From positions 1,488,001 to 1,552,000 of the forward strand of contig PUFA01000082.1 in the NCBI GenBank assembly GCA_003508835.1: DNA of 64,000 nt, written 5' to 3'. Position numbers and translations under genes: made by a program. How positions within the stretch are numbered: position 1 is the first letter of the stretch; each line of letters begins with the position of its first letter. The notes beneath the pieces were generated by a model. That model did no database searches. It was not told the origin of the DNA and saw nothing but the letters and a program-made list of their open reading frames with translations. This stretch comes from Eonycteris spelaea. Taxonomy: Eukaryota > Chordata > Mammalia > Chiroptera > Pteropodidae. This document shows positions 1 through 11,159 of the stretch, piece after piece.

Positions 1-142
1 ACGCCTGAGGCTGCATGTAGGCCCATCCCCTGGCGACAGTGTGCTGCTTCGGCATTCCGTGATGTCCACGAATCGTCTGTGGTTCCAGACAGTGGGACTT
101 TGTTTTAGCCTCCATGACTGAATCACTGCACTCTTTACGCAT

Positions 143-493
143 TGCTGTAGAGCGAATGTTTGTGTCCCCCCAAATCTGTATGAGCAAACCTAATCCCCAG
201 TGTCATGGTATTTGCAGGAAGGGCCTTTGGGAGGTGATTAGGTCATGATGGCAGTCACCTCGTGGATGGGATTAGAGCCCTTATAAAAGAGACCTCAGAG
301 AGACCCAGTGTCCTTTCTGCCACATTAAGGACACAAAAAAAAGACGGCCAGCAAGCAGGTCCTCGACAGACACCAAATCTCCTGGCACCCTGACCTTGCA
401 TTTCCAGTCTCCAGAACTGTGAGAAATAAATTTCTGTTCATAAGCCACCCAGCCTGTGGTGCTGTGTTACAGTGGCTCAAGGACACTAAGACA
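143..493 (+). repeat. MLT1-type MaLR solo LTR
   Basis: Shows the typical MLT1 course: TG start, a run of C followed by AAATCTGTATG, 'gggaggtgattaggtcatga', 'cccttataaaagaga', then 'cagaactgtgagaaataaat' and a 'ctaagaca' end. Flanking 5-mers cgcat (138-142) and cgtat (494-498) look like a target-site duplication that differs by one CpG decay. It is a non-coding ancient endogenous retroviral LTR in a SERAC1 intron, with no internal viral genes. Subfamily not determined. Confidence 0.75.
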
Positions 494-1372
494 CGTATCC
501 AATCAAAACTCCAATCACTGACATCCTTTTTAATAATGGCAGCTCATAACCTGGGCAAGTTCTTCAAGATCAAGTGGGGAACTTTTCAAAATATACACTC
601 CTGGGCTCCAACCCTTATTTTCCTGACACAGGAAGTCTGAAATGGAGTCGTGGGAGGCAGATTTTGAAAACGGTTGTTATTCTAACATTAAAAAATTTTA
701 TGTTTATGTTGTTATTTCAATTATGGCCACCAATCAATCAACTAACTTATATGGAGGCAGAGATCTTATCGTGAGACTTTTCTTTGAGAATATTATTCTA
801 GTTTTTTACCCATTTTTATGACTCTACTAACAAAGTGTACGTTAGTCTCTGTACTAAAAGCAGATCTGAGCTCTTGATCATGTATTTTTACTGCAAAACT
901 TGAGTTTTAGATACAATTAAATATTTTAAAGACCCCTTAAAAGCGATATATGCACACAAATCAGATACATCTGACTGATTATTAATTTAGACCCAAGTCA
1001 GATTGTCAAGTGAAAGCAAATATAATCGTAGATGCAGCAAGCAATGAAAATATATTTCACTAACCAGGAACCAAAAGAAAATGCAAACACAACATCAGGC
1101 CACCACAGAATCCAGAGTTCCTTCCGAGCGTCTCTGACCGAGGGAACCTCCGCTCCGGTACAAAGCCGCGCGAACGCACCTGCCGCAGCCTGAGGCTGCT
1201 CCTACCACACGCGTCTGGCCACCAGGCCCGGTGGCTTCCACGGGCTTTCTCTTTCTAATCCTGGAAGCATGTCTAACATACTTCAAGACTGCCCGAATTC
1301 TTTTCCTCCTTTAATGCCTCCTTCCCTTCTCCTTCACGTTGGAAGCGGCGCGCGCGCCGGCCGGCGGCTCAC
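494..1372. other. SERAC1 intron: AT-rich then GC-rich flank
   Basis: About 500-1090 is AT-rich with no repeat I can name. From about 1095 the composition changes sharply to a CpG-containing GC-rich stretch that continues through the SERAC1 exon at 1373-1504. Open frames here on both strands are composition effects. Confidence 0.5.
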
Positions 1373-1504
1373 CGTGCCAGTGCCGAGCTGCCAGCATCTC
1401 CCGCACTGCCTGCGCCCGGGCCGCGCCGTCGTCCGACCGGCTCTTCCGCAGCAGCAGCCACACCGCGCACTCGTGCTCCTCCAGGTGGACTGTGCTGAAC
1501 GTGT
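1373..1504 (-). CDS. SERAC1: SERAC1 coding exon (codons 119-163 part)
   Basis: On the minus strand a CTGCAG acceptor (AG at 1505-1506) is followed by 132 coding bases and a G|GTGAGC donor (GT at 1371-1372). The exon completes an Asp codon split with the previous exon, then reads TFSTVHLEEHECAVWLLLRK, matching human SERAC1 around residues 120-140, and ends in HWH plus one base. The core HECAVWLLLRKS is conserved. The second half (SDDGAARAQAVREMLAARHWH) departs strongly from the human [21 protein letters not shown] that I remember, and nearly every change raises GC. GC is about 70 percent by hand count, against roughly 40 percent in the neighbouring exons. Phase in and out is correct, so I read it as functional. 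Confidence 0.9.
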
Positions 1505-2447
1505 CTGCAGGGGAAGGAGAGACCGCGCGGCCGCTGGACACCCCCCACGCTTGTTCAGCGTGGTAATTTAGAAGTGCCTGAAAACCTATTACAGGAGAGC
1601 TCGATCTGTTTCCAGGTATTGATAATGATAGTTTAGTCTCAGCTGTCATTTATTTCAATGTTTATTCCATGTAGTATCTATGTGCTTTTGTTTTATATAC
1701 CATCTTGCTTTTACTATGTGGTTTTTTCCCCCTACCACAGCTTGATTTTTCATATTTGCTCTGTATTTTTTTGTAAACTATATGAAAGGAAATTGCAGAA
1801 ATAATGACTTTTACCTTTCATAGTTCATCCTGCGTCTCCTAAGAATAAGCCTGCGTTCACCTATGTAATCACAATGCCAACATAACATCCAAGAACACTA
1901 ACAAAAACCTTCCCAAATCATCTAAAATCCAATCTAAATCCATATTCGAATTTCTCTAATAGTCTCCAAAATATCTTTGTTTTTTAAAACTGGATTTAAT
2001 TAAGTCTCTTTGCTTTCTCCTAATTCTAGAAAGCATTCCCACGCTTTCTTTTTTATGCCAACTTTAGAGGTCTGGTAAGCTCTTTTCTGGCTTGCTCCAT
2101 ATCATAGAGTCTCCTGTCTGTGAGATCTACATGTTTCATGCAATATTCTCATTATGAGAAAATATTAATACTACTAATAACATATTTTTTTAAAAGTCCT
2201 CTAACAAATTTTAAATTTTGAAGTAGGCATATTTCATCTCAATATTTATTTATGAATAGCTAACAACCAACCATGAAAGAAGAAAACTGCCCAAGGCATT
2301 AAGCCCTTAAAATTAAACATAGCAAGAGAATACTGTTACTTCATTTTCCAAAGCCATAATAAATGTTAATGAAAAATGTCTCAGGTAGATCCTCAAATGA
2401 CTTTCTGTTCACTGATAAGGATTCCCAGTTAAATGTTGGATACTTAC
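1505..2447. repeat. SERAC1 intron with L1M-like antisense fragment
   Basis: Roughly 1850-2110 resembles old L1 3'-region sequence in minus orientation (the 'aatttctctaatagtctc...ctttgtttttt' pattern). The remainder is AT-rich unique sequence. Confidence 0.35.
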
Positions 2448-2537
2448 CGGCAAACGGACCCTGTAGTATCTTGGCTGACGTTGCCAATACTTTCCTTACT
2501 GCTTTGTGAAGCTCTTTTCTTGCCTGATAGAGGATTC
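2448..2537 (-). CDS. SERAC1: SERAC1 coding exon (codons 89-119 part)
   Basis: The minus-strand acceptor is 'ctttag' (AG at 2538-2539) and the donor is G|GTAAGT (GT at 2446-2447). The 90 bases complete a Gly codon and read [20 protein letters not shown] followed by AKILQGPFA and one base. This matches human SERAC1 [29 protein letters not shown] as remembered. The AW to LY change lies right after the exon junction. The phase matches both neighbouring exons. Confidence 0.93.
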
Positions 2538-3566
2538 CTAAAGTGATTACAATTTAAATAAAACTAGGTATGTACTCTTCATGCTAAGCTCCAATACTTC
2601 AAAAAGAAATCTCAAAAAGAAAATATAAAATAGCATCCTTTTGTTATTGTCACGATCAAAGCAACCATATGGGAACACACAGCTCTAGATCCCAAAATAA
2701 AATTGCTCTTCAAGTCGGGGAAAAAGTAAAAAACAAAACAAAAACACTAACCAAAGCTAACAAAAATCCTCATACACAACATAGGATTAGCTACATTCAG
2801 GAAAATGTCCCTTAAAAACAGTCCCTATATTTACTAGTTAAATCGTAAGCTATAAAAATTACCTGTGTAATTGAAATTGTAACACCATAAAAGCATGTTG
2901 AAATATAGCAAGGTGAAATAATAATAAACACAACAGGAGAGTGATGAGACCTACTGCTCATAGGCGGGGAGCAGCAGAACCTGCCCCGCTCGGGGATGTG
3001 CTAACCAGCAGGGGTGTAACATGCAGCTCTGTGCGGTGACTCACCAGACTGCCCCTATCTTAATGAAAAGATATGCCTCTGCGCTGAAATTTCATGATCA
3101 AGCAATTGTCTGATTCCTAATTAGGTTTCCATGCGACTAACAACAAAGAATATTCTGACTAGTAAAAACAGGTTTTCCAGCCTCTATGACAGATTTTTTT
3201 CCCTCTGTAAATAAGTTGGTGTTCAAATTTATGAATCCATATCATGAGTTTAGTGTGCATGAATAAATCCCTGAAATCAGAAATATCTCCGCGCTAAGTG
3301 ACGAAATCATGTTTTTATGCTGGCAAACTGAGTGCAATGAAGTTTGGACTAGCTGGCTGGCCTTTGAGACTGCAAACTCGGGTTACATGGAAGTCTAAAA
3401 TTTGGGCTTCAATTTATTCATTAGGGGCTTGGTTCTCACACGGTTTGGTGATTCTCTTAGAGTAAACTGAATCTATCTTATTAACACTTTTAAATATACA
3501 TTTCTAAAATTCAATAACTAGCTTCCATTTTTTCACAAAGATGGAAATACTTCACTATAAACTTAC
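2538..3566. other. SERAC1 intron, mostly unique
   Basis: AT-rich intron. A short GC-richer patch at about 2945-3060 contains no convincing gene or repeat. Nothing else recognised. Confidence 0.4.
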
Positions 3567-3703
3567 CATGATTTTCTCTTTTATCTATAGGAACTGTGTT
3601 CACATAAATGTATGACTTCATTTTTTCTCTCTCTACCACTTGAGTATCTAGTGTCAAAGACTTCTTCAGGGCCAGAACCTCATAGGTAAGAAATAATGAA
3701 CCT
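3567..3703 (-). CDS. SERAC1: SERAC1 coding exon (codons 43-89 part)
   Basis: The minus-strand acceptor 'ctttttaag' (AG at 3704-3705) has a long pyrimidine tract, and the donor is G|GTAAGT (GT at 3565-3566). The 137 bases complete a Gly codon and read [20 protein letters not shown], then [20 protein letters not shown] and KRENH plus one base, colinear with human SERAC1. The exon encodes the end of the N-terminal hydrophobic segment (with the previous exon, about residues 33-55), which I read as a membrane anchor, followed by a charged linker. Confidence 0.94.
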
Positions 3704-3869
3704 CTTAAAAAGAAATAAAAAATTCACCATAAATATATGATCAAAATGTAACATGAGTCACTCATGATCTTTTCATAGTGAACGTTGCTTCTTCATTGGG
3801 AAACAAATATGTATACAGTAATATGCATATACCATATATTACATTTGTATATACGTGAAAAATATATGT

Positions 3870-4560
3870 GCAAAGGCAAATACACATTTCAGTTTAACAA
3901 GTAAAAATAAAAAGCAACAGCTACATATACCCAGGCAAAAAACAGAACTGTTAACAGTACCCCCAGAGCCACGGTGTCTTCCCCCCGCTCCCGCCCAGTC
4001 CTGACCCATTACCTCATCTCTACAGCTGATTATTATTCTGACTTTTATCATAGTAACACCCCTGCTTTTCTTTATAGTTTAGCACCTACACATCCTTAAA
4101 CAAGAGCTTAGTTTGTGTGTCTGTGAACTTCACAGGAATGGACTCACACCAGGCGCATTCTTCAGTTCAGACGCGTTTGTGAGAGCCACCAACGCTGTGC
4201 ACGAAGCCAGAGTCCGTGCGTTTGTATTTTCATACAGTACGTCCTTCATCCACTGAACGGATGCACGTTGACTTACTTCTCCATTCTACCACAGGTGGGC
4301 ATTTAGGGAATTGCTAGTCTCAGTCTATTACAGACGACACTGTTACACATCTCATACAGCTATACTGTACACGCAGGTGTTTGTGTTCCTCTAGGGTACA
4401 TATCTAGGAGAATTACAGACTTCCTGACAGCATATATATTGTTCAATTTTACAACATAATGCCAAATTGTCTTTTCAAAAAGATTAGCCAATTTGCACTC
4501 CCATCACCAGCATAAAAGTTCCTCCTCTTCTAAGAGTTATACCTAATGACAATTTTTAAA
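3870..4560 (-). repeat. Old L1/HAL1-like fragment, antisense
   Basis: Contains motifs typical of the reverse strand of ancient L1 3' regions, such as 'gccaaattgtcttttcaaaaagattagccaatttgcactccc' compressed and diverged, and 'ggtacatatctaggag'. It lies in a SERAC1 intron. Subfamily and exact ends not determined. Confidence 0.5.
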
Positions 4561-4795
4561 TGTGACATACCATGTTGTTTGCTGTGTACCCCCAAATGAA
4601 GGATTTTTTCCCTCTCATCACATTGCCCTGCACATTCCCTAAATCCACACACCAAGGCTGCACTGTCTGGATTTAGAGCTTATGAACGTTAGTTACACTA
4701 AGCCTTCCCCCGGGCTTCCCACCCCAAAGCAAAAGCACGTAAGACAAAAAGGCCATACACTGGCCTTCACTAGAGGAACAGAGAGAAGACTCAAG

Positions 4796-5328
4796 AGAAT
4801 CCTCTTCTCTCCAACCTAGATGCCCATCAACAGACGCCTGGATAAAGAAGTCATGATTTGTATATACAATGGAATATTACTCAACCTTAAAAAAAATGAA
4901 ATCCTACCATTTGCAAGGACATGGGTGGACCTAGAGGTTATTATGCTGGGCAAAATAAGTCAGAGAAAGGTAAATACCACATGATTTCACTTACATGCGG
5001 AATCTAAGGAACCAAAAAACAAACTAATCGAAAACAGGACAATCTGGCGACAGCCAGAGGGGAGAGAGGTTGGAGGCTGGGAGAAAGGGGTGAAGGTTTA
5101 AAAAAGTACAAAACAGTAGGTGAGAGATGGTCACGGAAATGGGGAGCACAGCACAGGGGATGCGGTCAGCAGTGATGTGATGGCTGGGTGGAGAGCCAGA
5201 GGGAAGACAGAGTAATCAGGGGGATCGTTTCATAAACTACGTAAATGTCTAACCAATGTATTATATATAATACTTGAATTTAATAATAAAAAAAATGCTT
5301 AAAAAAAAAAAAAGAATCCTCTTCTCTC
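4796..5328 (+). mobile_element. 5'-truncated L1 insertion with target-site duplication
   Basis: The L1 3' end runs from about 4812 to 5312. It shows the ORF2-tail hallmarks 'tggaatattactcaacc', 'gacatgggtggacctagagg' and 'accacatgatttcactta', then a 3' UTR and A-rich tail at 5289-5313. It is bounded by identical 16-mers agaatcctcttctctc at 4796-4811 and 5313-5328. It is a canonical truncated retrotransposition event and non-coding. Confidence 0.88.
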
Positions 5329-6029
5329 TTGGGAATCTACCTGAACAGCCTAAAAAAAATAAAAGCAAATGTATTTAGTATTTTTACCATGCTTTCCATG
5401 AAAGACCAAATTCTTTACTAGAAATTGTGTGATTAATTTCTACTCTATTTCTGAATATAACTGTGATATAAACAAAGAAATTGTGTTACAAAAGAGTACT
5501 CATTTATCTTTTGCCCAGAATAAGTCAAAGGGAAAATCATCTAAATACATTTTGCCTCACCTTACAATATCATGGAGAAATTTCATATTTGGATAAAATG
5601 CCAAATATACCTCCTTTATCATTTTAGCATTTGAGTTGATTTTATATTTATACTAGTGAAAAAAAAGTATTTTTAACAAAAACACTAGAGCAGTATTAGA
5701 CATACATTTAACATATATATTCCCCTCTAAAAAAGGGGAACGAAAAAAGAACGAAAAATAAGTTTTGAGAGTCACTTCATGCATTGAGCACGCACCTTCA
5801 ACACAGCGTGCAGTGGGAGGTGTCAGTCTGCTGGTTGTCTCAGTCGGCCTCAATTTCCTTTCGAAAAAGCTTTATAATGACTGAAACATTTTTTCAAAAC
5901 GAATTCAGACTATAGTCAACCTCTACCTTCTTCACCCACTTTAGAACCTGATGTGATTTTCAGCACGTGAAAGCTAATTAGTGAGTTCCCTGCTGCATCT
6001 GTCAACTGCTTTCCTCGAAGCAACAGTGC

Positions 6030-6190
6030 CAGGTGGGCAGAATCTCCATTATACACTTGGACCCAAGAGAAAGCAATATTCAGAAGGTGAAGTAACTGGA
6101 CTGACAGAACACTGAAGTGGTAGAACCAGTGATTAACCAGTGACGAATCCACCTAATTCCGAAACCTATACCCTTTTCACTACCTGTTAA
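6030..6190 (+). repeat. MIR SINE fragment
   Basis: Diverged MIR core: 'caggtgggcagaatctcc', 'gtgaagtaactgg', then 'aagtggtagaaccag' and a 3' end resembling the MIR tail. A frame on the opposite strand here is a by-product. Confidence 0.55.
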
Positions 6191-6256
6191 TCACTTCCAC
6201 TGAGATTTCGAATAGTTGTGTAAGGCTGCCAGTTAGGAGTTGCAGTTGACACTTAC

Positions 6257-6293
6257 CCTAAAATAAGCGATCCAGTTAACTTTATTATATTTC
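6257..6293 (-). CDS. SERAC1: SERAC1 37-nt micro-sized coding exon (codons 31-43 part)
   Basis: Minus strand: 'cttttttgaag' acceptor (AG at 6294-6295), 37 coding bases, then a GG|GTAAGT donor (GT at 6255-6256). It completes Arg31 and reads NIIKLTGSLIL plus two bases of Gly, matching human RNIIKFTGSLILGG. Length and phases fit exactly between codon 31 (first base in the previous exon) and codon 43. It supplies the start of the N-terminal hydrophobic helix. It is too short to appear as an open reading frame and was found by searching for the missing codons. Confidence 0.92.
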
Positions 6294-6918
6294 CTTCAAA
6301 AAAGAAAAAACAAAAGTCAATGTGGTGAATTCCATTTTAAAAATGTAACGGGAAAGAGGCAACACTGTTATGTCTCTACCCATATCATACATAATTGGAT
6401 AAAAAGTTATTGATATCTTTCCATAAATAAAATCAGTTGTCATCAACACTTGGCTTCCGATCCCCAGATATAAACGAATGAACCAATAAGCGCTGGATAT
6501 ATAACGGATATGTCATATTCATTCTCGTTTCACACTCATTCGCCCCTTCCTCCACCAGCTACTCCGCCAGCCCCCCGCGAATCGGCGAGACCCTCACTCT
6601 GCTGCACGGCTGGCACGGCCAGGCTCCCGGTGCTTCCACGGAACGCGACCCCCAGGGAGCTGACCTCCCTTCTGACCCTTTAGTTCACAACCAATTCAAT
6701 GAAGGAGAGGGGATAATTCTTCCTACTAAGACTACAAGGTTGAGGGGCTGTCTGTCAGGGGGAGACACAGTCCCTTCCCAGAGTGATGATGTCATAACTG
6801 GTGGTTAAGAACCACGTGGAGATTGCCCTGTTTTAAATGCAGATTACGTGCTACAAGTTTACTTGTAAATTTTTTGTTTAGACCTTGGAAAAACCTTTTC
6901 TGCTGTTAAAAAAACACT

Positions 6919-8030
6919 AGAGCTCTCTCCTTCGCCACCCCAGATGCCGAAAGAAGGCCAGGGGGAGGAAGGCGGCCCGCGCCCCTGCTGCTGTGGAAGC
7001 AGGAGGCCAGCAAGGTGGCGAAGCCATTGCCTGAGAAAAGACCCAGGAATTCTGGCATTGGACAGGACATCTGGCCCAAAGGGACCTCACCCGCTTTGTC
7101 AAATGGCCACGCTACACGGGGCTGCAGCGGCAAAGGGCTGTTCTCCATAGGCACCAGAAAGTGACTCCTGCGAGGAAGTGGTTCGCCCAGGCCGCGCGGC
7201 CGCCAGACTCAAGTGCTCAAGCTGGCACACGGGCACAGACCAGACACGGCGCAGACCAGACACGGCGCAGACCAGACACGGGCACAGACCAGACACGGGC
7301 ACAGACCAGACACGGCAGACCAGACACGGCGCAGACCAGACACGGGCACAGACCAGACATGGCGCAGACCAGACACGGGCACAGACCAGACGCGGCACAG
7401 ACCAGACGCGGGCGCAGACCAGACACGGCGCAGACCAGACACGGGCACAGACCAGACACGGGCACAGACCAGACACAGGCACAGACCAGACACGGGCACA
7501 GACCAGACACGGCTCAGACCAGACACAGCGCAAAGGAAGCAGCGGTCGTTGGCTCGGGCTGAGGAAACGCTGCCGGAAAAAGGGATGTCCCCGCGAGGAG
7601 GCCACCTGTCCTTTGAGTGGGAATTAATACTGCCCTCACTTAGGTGGAGAACAAGAAGGCCTGGCTGGTAGCAACTGCACATGATATGGATCCCATCGCC
7701 TGTCCCCGCCTGTGAGGTGGGGAGTCCCCACTGCAGCATCCGGGGAAGGCCGGGCTGGGGCGCCTGGTCCACGGGAAGACCTGCGCCACTGCCTCCTTCA
7801 CAGGGGTGAACCTGGCAGACAGGGAGCGCGGGCTACGCTGGTGGTACCACAAGATCTGCCGTCGCCGGGACGCAGCGTCCTGAGCCCACACTCGGCTCGC
7901 ACTGCCGAGCTGGAAAAGGCGAAGGCTAAAGAACTGGCCACCAACCAGGGCCGGGTGTACACGGTCGAGTTTTCTGTACATCAAGGTAATAAAAATTCAA
8001 CTTAAAAAAAAAAGAAAAGAAAAACAGAAC
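6919..8030 (+). pseudogene. RPL7A pseudogene: RPL7A processed pseudogene with internal minisatellite
   Basis: Intronless copy of the ribosomal protein L7a (eL8) mRNA inside SERAC1 intron 2. It starts with a 5'-UTR-like 'ctctctccttcgcc' and ATG at 6944-6946. It can be followed through segments equivalent to the [31 protein letters not shown] and HDVDPI regions and KLEKAKAKELATK near 7910-7945. A 3' UTR follows ('gagttttctgtacat', an AATAAA-type signal near 7988) and then an A-rich tail (8004-8030). Many frameshifts, stops and deletions disable it. Codons equivalent to HKYRPETK have been amplified into a roughly 300-bp tandem array (7229-7530). Target-site duplications were not clear. The assignment is from memory of the RPL7A coding sequence, and similarity spans almost the whole message. 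Confidence 0.9.
7229..7530 (+). repeat. GC-rich minisatellite (14-17 bp units) born inside the RPL7A pseudogene
   Basis: Eighteen occurrences of cagaccaga, in units such as cagaccagacacgggca (17), cagaccagacacggcg (16) and a 14-base form cagaccagacacgg. Variant units carry acg to gcg, atg or aca changes. Because no unit contains a stop in several frames, long repetitive frames of the TRAQTRHG type are open on both strands; they are not genes. The flanking bases continue the RPL7A pseudogene on both sides. Confidence 0.95.
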
Positions 8031-9095
8031 AAAACAACTCCCAGTGGCAGACACAGCTAGTTGCCTATCGATATACCTAAGCCCCTTAATCCTGACTGAC
8101 ACAGCCCGATTCCCATCCAGTTCTCACAGCCCTTGGCCGCCAGGGCTGGCTGTACAACACGGCTGTAGCCAGCCACATACGGATGGACGTCTACGGGGAG
8201 TGACCCCCAAATAAAAAGACAACGCCTCAGGAGATGGCTTCAGCCTTCTGCCTTCTTGATATCCAGAGATTTGGCAACCGTCTTGTGACCATGAGGACAA
8301 TAAAAATAACAGAACAAGGAAGACAAGAGGATTGCTAAACTGCCATTCCTGCCTTGTCTCTATCTTCACTTCCCGTTATGTAGAAAAAATGAAAACCTCA
8401 TTTAAGCCATGATACTCAAGTTTCTGTTACACGTGCAGAGCACCACCTTAACTCCACAGATTACCCATGACGCTTTGGGACTGCGGCCAGCCCACAAAGA
8501 ATCTACGTTACCTATAATTTGGTGGCAGTAGAGAGGTAGCCCTGCGCTCAAGAACACGTCTCCCTTCCCTACAGCAATGGAGAACTCTCCCCAGCTGACC
8601 TCCCTACACATCCAGCAAGGGAGATGAACGTCCCTCCCAAACTCCATGACCTAGTGGCTCCAGAACAGGGAAGAGGACAGTTCCAGATCTGCAGGGATGG
8701 GATCAGAAGTTGTGACACAGCACTTCCTGACCATGCAACTCCTCTGGGGTGTTTTCACTCTGAGATGGCTTCCCGGACATCTCCCCCTGTCACCCTGCGG
8801 GCCACGGAGCAGCCAGATGCCTTCTCTGCTGCTACCGCTGTTACTTCTTACCAGGATGCTTCGTGCCCCCTGGAATCTGAGAACAGAACAGTCTCACAGC
8901 CTTTCCTCCTCCCCTAAATCACTACTCGAGTTTGTTCTGTCAGAAATGAGAGGGGAAAAAAGCTCCATTCTCTGTTCCTACTCCCCTTTTTATAGTTAAA
9001 ATACAGAATCACAGAATTTTCTAGATGAAAAGGATCTATCCTCAAAACATCTATTAAAATCACAAGGAAGCTCCAGGGAACAGGGACTTTGTGTT
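8031..9095. other. SERAC1 intron 2, no gene recognised
   Basis: Mixed-composition intron sequence following the pseudogene tail. No repeat family or exon recognised. Confidence 0.4.
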
Positions 9096-9102
9096 ATTCA
9101 AT

Positions 9103-9425
9103 GTAGGCTTACCTCATTTTATTGTACTTCACTTTGTTTTTACATAGCGAAGGTAAGAACCTCCACCAGCAAAAAGATTACAACTCACTGAAGGCTCAGA
9201 TGATGGTTAGCATCCTTTAGTAACAATATTTTTTAATTAAGGTCTGTACATAGACGTTAACATAGTAATACAACACACTTAATAGACTACAATATAGTGT
9301 AAACATAACTTTTATATGCGCTAGGAATAAAAAAATTCATGGCCCACTTTATTGCAATATTTGCATTACTGCAGTGGTCTGTTACTGAACCCGCAGGACC
9401 TCTGCGGCATACCTCTACTGTATCC
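9103..9425. repeat. Tigger1-type DNA transposon remnant
   Basis: Left end 'ggcttacctcattttattg' and right end 'ctgaacccgcaggacctctg' plus 'gcatacctcta' form imperfect terminal inverted repeats of the Tigger1 type. The internal 'cacttaatagactacaata' and 'gtgtaaacataacttttata' are typical. It is internally deleted, with no transposase. Confidence 0.75.
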
Positions 9426-9439
9426 TCACGGCCTAGGCT

Positions 9440-9500
9440 AGGATAGCACCCGGCAGAGTCGATAATAAATGTTTGTAAATGAATGAAAATTGATCCAGGC
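9440..9500 (+). repeat. L2 LINE 3' end fragment
   Basis: 'taataaatgtttgtaaatga' resembles the L2 3' terminus (ATAAATATTTGTTGAATGAATGA). Confidence 0.45.
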
Positions 9501-9916
9501 CAATCTTCTCGTTTCACAAATAGTAATAAATAAGGTAAATAAAGATTTGCACATAAAAATGCTTAGTGCTAGATCCTAAGCTCCTGTAAATCAAGCCTGT
9601 CATCTTCCTTGCTCGCCACTGAATTCCCGGAGCCTGATACATGTGCCTGGCACTGTTTCCTGCAGGAGCTTAATAAGAATGCAGGAATACGTAAGCCGAG
9701 TTCAGCAGGATGAGTACGAACCTGACAGGAAATGTCGGCAGGAAAAGACTCCCAGGAAAAAGGAGTAGGCATGGCTCTGGGCTTACACATCTGGGGTGGA
9801 CCCTTAGTACAGAAAAGACATACATGAATCTGAGATGTATCATGGGTTACAGTCCACGGGTTACCACCCTGGAAACAGGCCACTGTTTCTATAAGAAAAT
9901 ATTAAATTGTACTCAC

Positions 9917-10008
9917 TGATATCTTTCCAGTAATTGCTGCTTTTTGGCAGAGAAGTTGAGGTTCCTATTCTTCTGCAACAGATGACACAATAAGCAGCCA
10001 GGGACATG
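9917..10008 (-). CDS. SERAC1: SERAC1 exon 2 with start codon (coding 9917-10007)
   Basis: On the minus strand, acceptor 'aaatacacag' (AG at 10009-10010) is followed by one untranslated base and ATG at 10007-10005. The 91 coding bases read [20 protein letters not shown] then [10 protein letters not shown] and the first base of Arg31, followed by donor A|GTGAGT (GT at 9915-9916). This is the human SERAC1 N-terminus with changes only in the second half. The residue-30/31 junction agrees with my memory that human coding position 91 is the last base of this exon. The Cys-Cys-Arg-Arg stretch precedes the hydrophobic segment encoded by the next exons. Confidence 0.95.
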
Positions 10009-11150
10009 CTGTGTATTTAAAACAATTTAGCATCAAATTAAAAACATTTCTTTTAATCATGAGACTATGTCACAATCACAGTGGATTGTTTACAGAGTTA
10101 GATTTTTCAAGACAAGGAAGAAAATTTTCAATTAAAAAAATGTTCTCCCTTTTAAAACTTAAAGCTGACTTATTAGAATGTTTTGCTTGTACTTTGATTA
10201 TTCTTCAAACTACGTCTAATTGTGAACAATGGTTAGCAGGAAACTGAAAGATTATTAATCAGAATATCAATATAGGAATTAAAATTTTTTAACATCTTAA
10301 AAAATATATACACATATGGGTAGATATTTACCTCTGATGACTGAAAGCCCTACAGAAATGAAAAGCAGCTCTAAATGGAAGATATACTTAGAACCCATTG
10401 AAGTATTTAGCTTTTCTTCATCTTCACGGTGGTACTCAACACTGTTTAAAATATTTGAAATTTCTTAATTGTTGGCATCCTTTCAAAGAATTGTTACTCC
10501 ACCATTTTATCAACTGAGTAAAGATAATCTAATTATGATGCAATGATTTCTAGCACAACTCAGTATTCCAGAATCATATCAGATTCTCTTTGGAAGATAC
10601 TTCTTTCTTTTTTTGAGAGACTCATGTGAGAAGTGGTCCTTTGTTTAACATATAAAAAACTTCGAGCAGCTTTATAGAGATGAGGGGCAAATGACTTGGT
10701 GTACACGTGTAAGAAACATGTTAGAGTTAACACAAAATAAAAAGCTTTTAATTTTTTCCTGTGTTTCCAATACATCAACTGATGACTAAGCAAACTCGTT
10801 TAGGCAAGAGGTGAACGTAAAGGTCACTGTTTCTTATTTTCTCACTTGTTTAATGGGTTGCTGCTACTTCTCTATGAGGCATAAGGACAGTGGTAAAAAT
10901 GATATAAAAACCGCAATGAGTAGATGCTCATCAAACCAGGGCAGAATGCAATGTAAACTACTTTGAGTTTGGGTATAGATTTGCATTTTAGTTACTATAT
11001 GAAACCTTGACTAAAACACAAATGCAGAGCAAAAATACCCTGCTTCTTTCAATCCTCACTCCTACTATGAAGCGGTCGACTGTACAACACTGTATTATAC
11101 AAGTATTCTTTACCATTACTTTTGGCCAAAAAAAACCTTCACAGTGTTAC
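10009..11150. other. SERAC1 intron 1, no recognised element
   Basis: AT-rich sequence upstream of exon 2. I see no exon, RNA gene or repeat I can name. Confidence 0.4.
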
Positions 11151-11159
11151 CTGAAACAC

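Noticed and set aside
1311..1649. 112-codon minus-strand frame as a stand-alone gene
   Set aside because: Its central part is the SERAC1 exon at 1373-1504; the ends are intron read-through beyond the splice sites.
5916..6152. 78-codon minus-strand frame with protein-like look (HLALLLRGKQL)
   Set aside because: Overlaps a MIR fragment on the opposite strand and does not fit SERAC1 exon phases.
7099..7772. Several long open frames on both strands with repeated CLVCARVWS or TRAQTRHG peptides
   Set aside because: They are translations of the minisatellite in the RPL7A pseudogene; units lack stops in several frames, and there is no independent support for a protein.
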